DNA from: Clostridia bacterium
Lineage (GTDB): Bacteria > Bacillota > Clostridia > Oscillospirales > Acutalibacteraceae
Length of the DNA: 5,490 bases
NCBI GenBank assembly: GCA_017502965.1
Contig: JAFVTZ010000143.1
Span: 1-5,490, forward strand
Direction of reading: 5' to 3'
Shown here: piece after piece, positions 5,383-5,490 of the stretch
How positions within the stretch are numbered: position 1 is the first letter of the stretch
Layout of the letters: the number at the start of each line of letters is the position of its first letter
Made by a program: the position numbers and the translations under genes
The notes under the pieces: generated by a model
Seen by the model: the letters and a program-made list of their open reading frames with translations, nothing else
Told to the model about the DNA's origin: nothing
The model's database searches: none

Positions 5383-5490
5383 TTGTTGCAGTTTATTTTC
5401 GGTAAACCTTCTTCGGGTAAAACCTATACTGTTTTGAATAAAATTAAAAATCTGGCTGTTGCTTCAAAACAGTCGGTTTTAATAGTGCCC
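5383..5490 (+). CDS. addB: AddB, ATP-dependent nuclease/helicase subunit B (N-terminal fragment, cut by the right edge)
   Basis: Only the first 36 codons are present. The encoded start, MLQFIFGKPSSGKT, carries a Walker A motif (GKPSSGKT, residues 7-14) right at the N-terminus, followed about 15 residues later by VLIVP, which matches the AddB/RexB beginning (FxxGRxGSGKT...hhhVPxQ). AddB pairs with AddA to process double-strand DNA ends for recombination, the Gram-positive counterpart of RecBCD; the full protein is usually about 1,100-1,200 residues. The start is probably TTG at 5383, with GGAG (5369-5372) upstream at a 10-nt spacing. The adjacent TTG at 5386 is possible; GTG at 5374 is in frame but almost touches the ribosome site. 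addA would be expected just downstream of the full gene. Confidence 0.8.
   Translation, partial: MLQFIFGKPSSGKTYTVLNKIKNLAVASKQSVLIVP

Overview
The window looks like chromosomal DNA of a low-GC, spore-forming Firmicute (Bacillota), most likely a Clostridia or Oscillospiraceae type. The reasons are a BofA-family sporulation gene, an AddB-type recombination nuclease start, AGGAGG-like ribosome sites with GTG and TTG starts, and a type I dockerin and a cohesin-like module of the sort common in gut Ruminococcus relatives. All genes have similar AT-rich codon use, and I see no transposase, integrase, tRNA, rRNA or CRISPR array.

Left block (minus strand, 1-1422): a tight operon read right to left. 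It encodes a soluble VTC-domain (polyphosphate polymerase-like) protein, then a polytopic DUF4956 membrane protein 20 nt later, then the first ten codons of a third gene 2 nt later, which begins like a signal peptide and runs off the window. VTC plus DUF4956 is a recurring bacterial pair. A polyphosphate-making enzyme with a membrane partner is the natural reading, but activity is not proven by sequence.

Centre (plus strand, 1547-4997): a two-gene transcription unit that starts at a perfect TTGACA-17-TATAAT promoter and ends at a strong intrinsic terminator. The first gene encodes a secreted glucosaminidase-type cell wall hydrolase (signal peptide, SH3-like domain, catalytic domain, cadherin-like beta-sandwich, C-terminal type I dockerin). 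The second, 13 nt downstream, encodes a secreted single-pass membrane protein (signal peptide, cohesin-like domain, cadherin-like beta-sandwich, acidic linker, unassigned extracellular domain, TM helix, very acidic cytoplasmic tail). The obvious hypothesis is that the hydrolase docks on its neighbour and is held at the membrane surface: a miniature, cellulosome-like arrangement devoted to the cell's own wall instead of plant polysaccharide. This is the most interesting item in the window.

Right block (plus strand, 5039-5490): a small BofA-family membrane protein, best started at a TTG codon that gives 87 residues with the key asparagines at positions 48 and 61, followed by the beginning of addB, with its Walker A motif visible, cut by the window edge.
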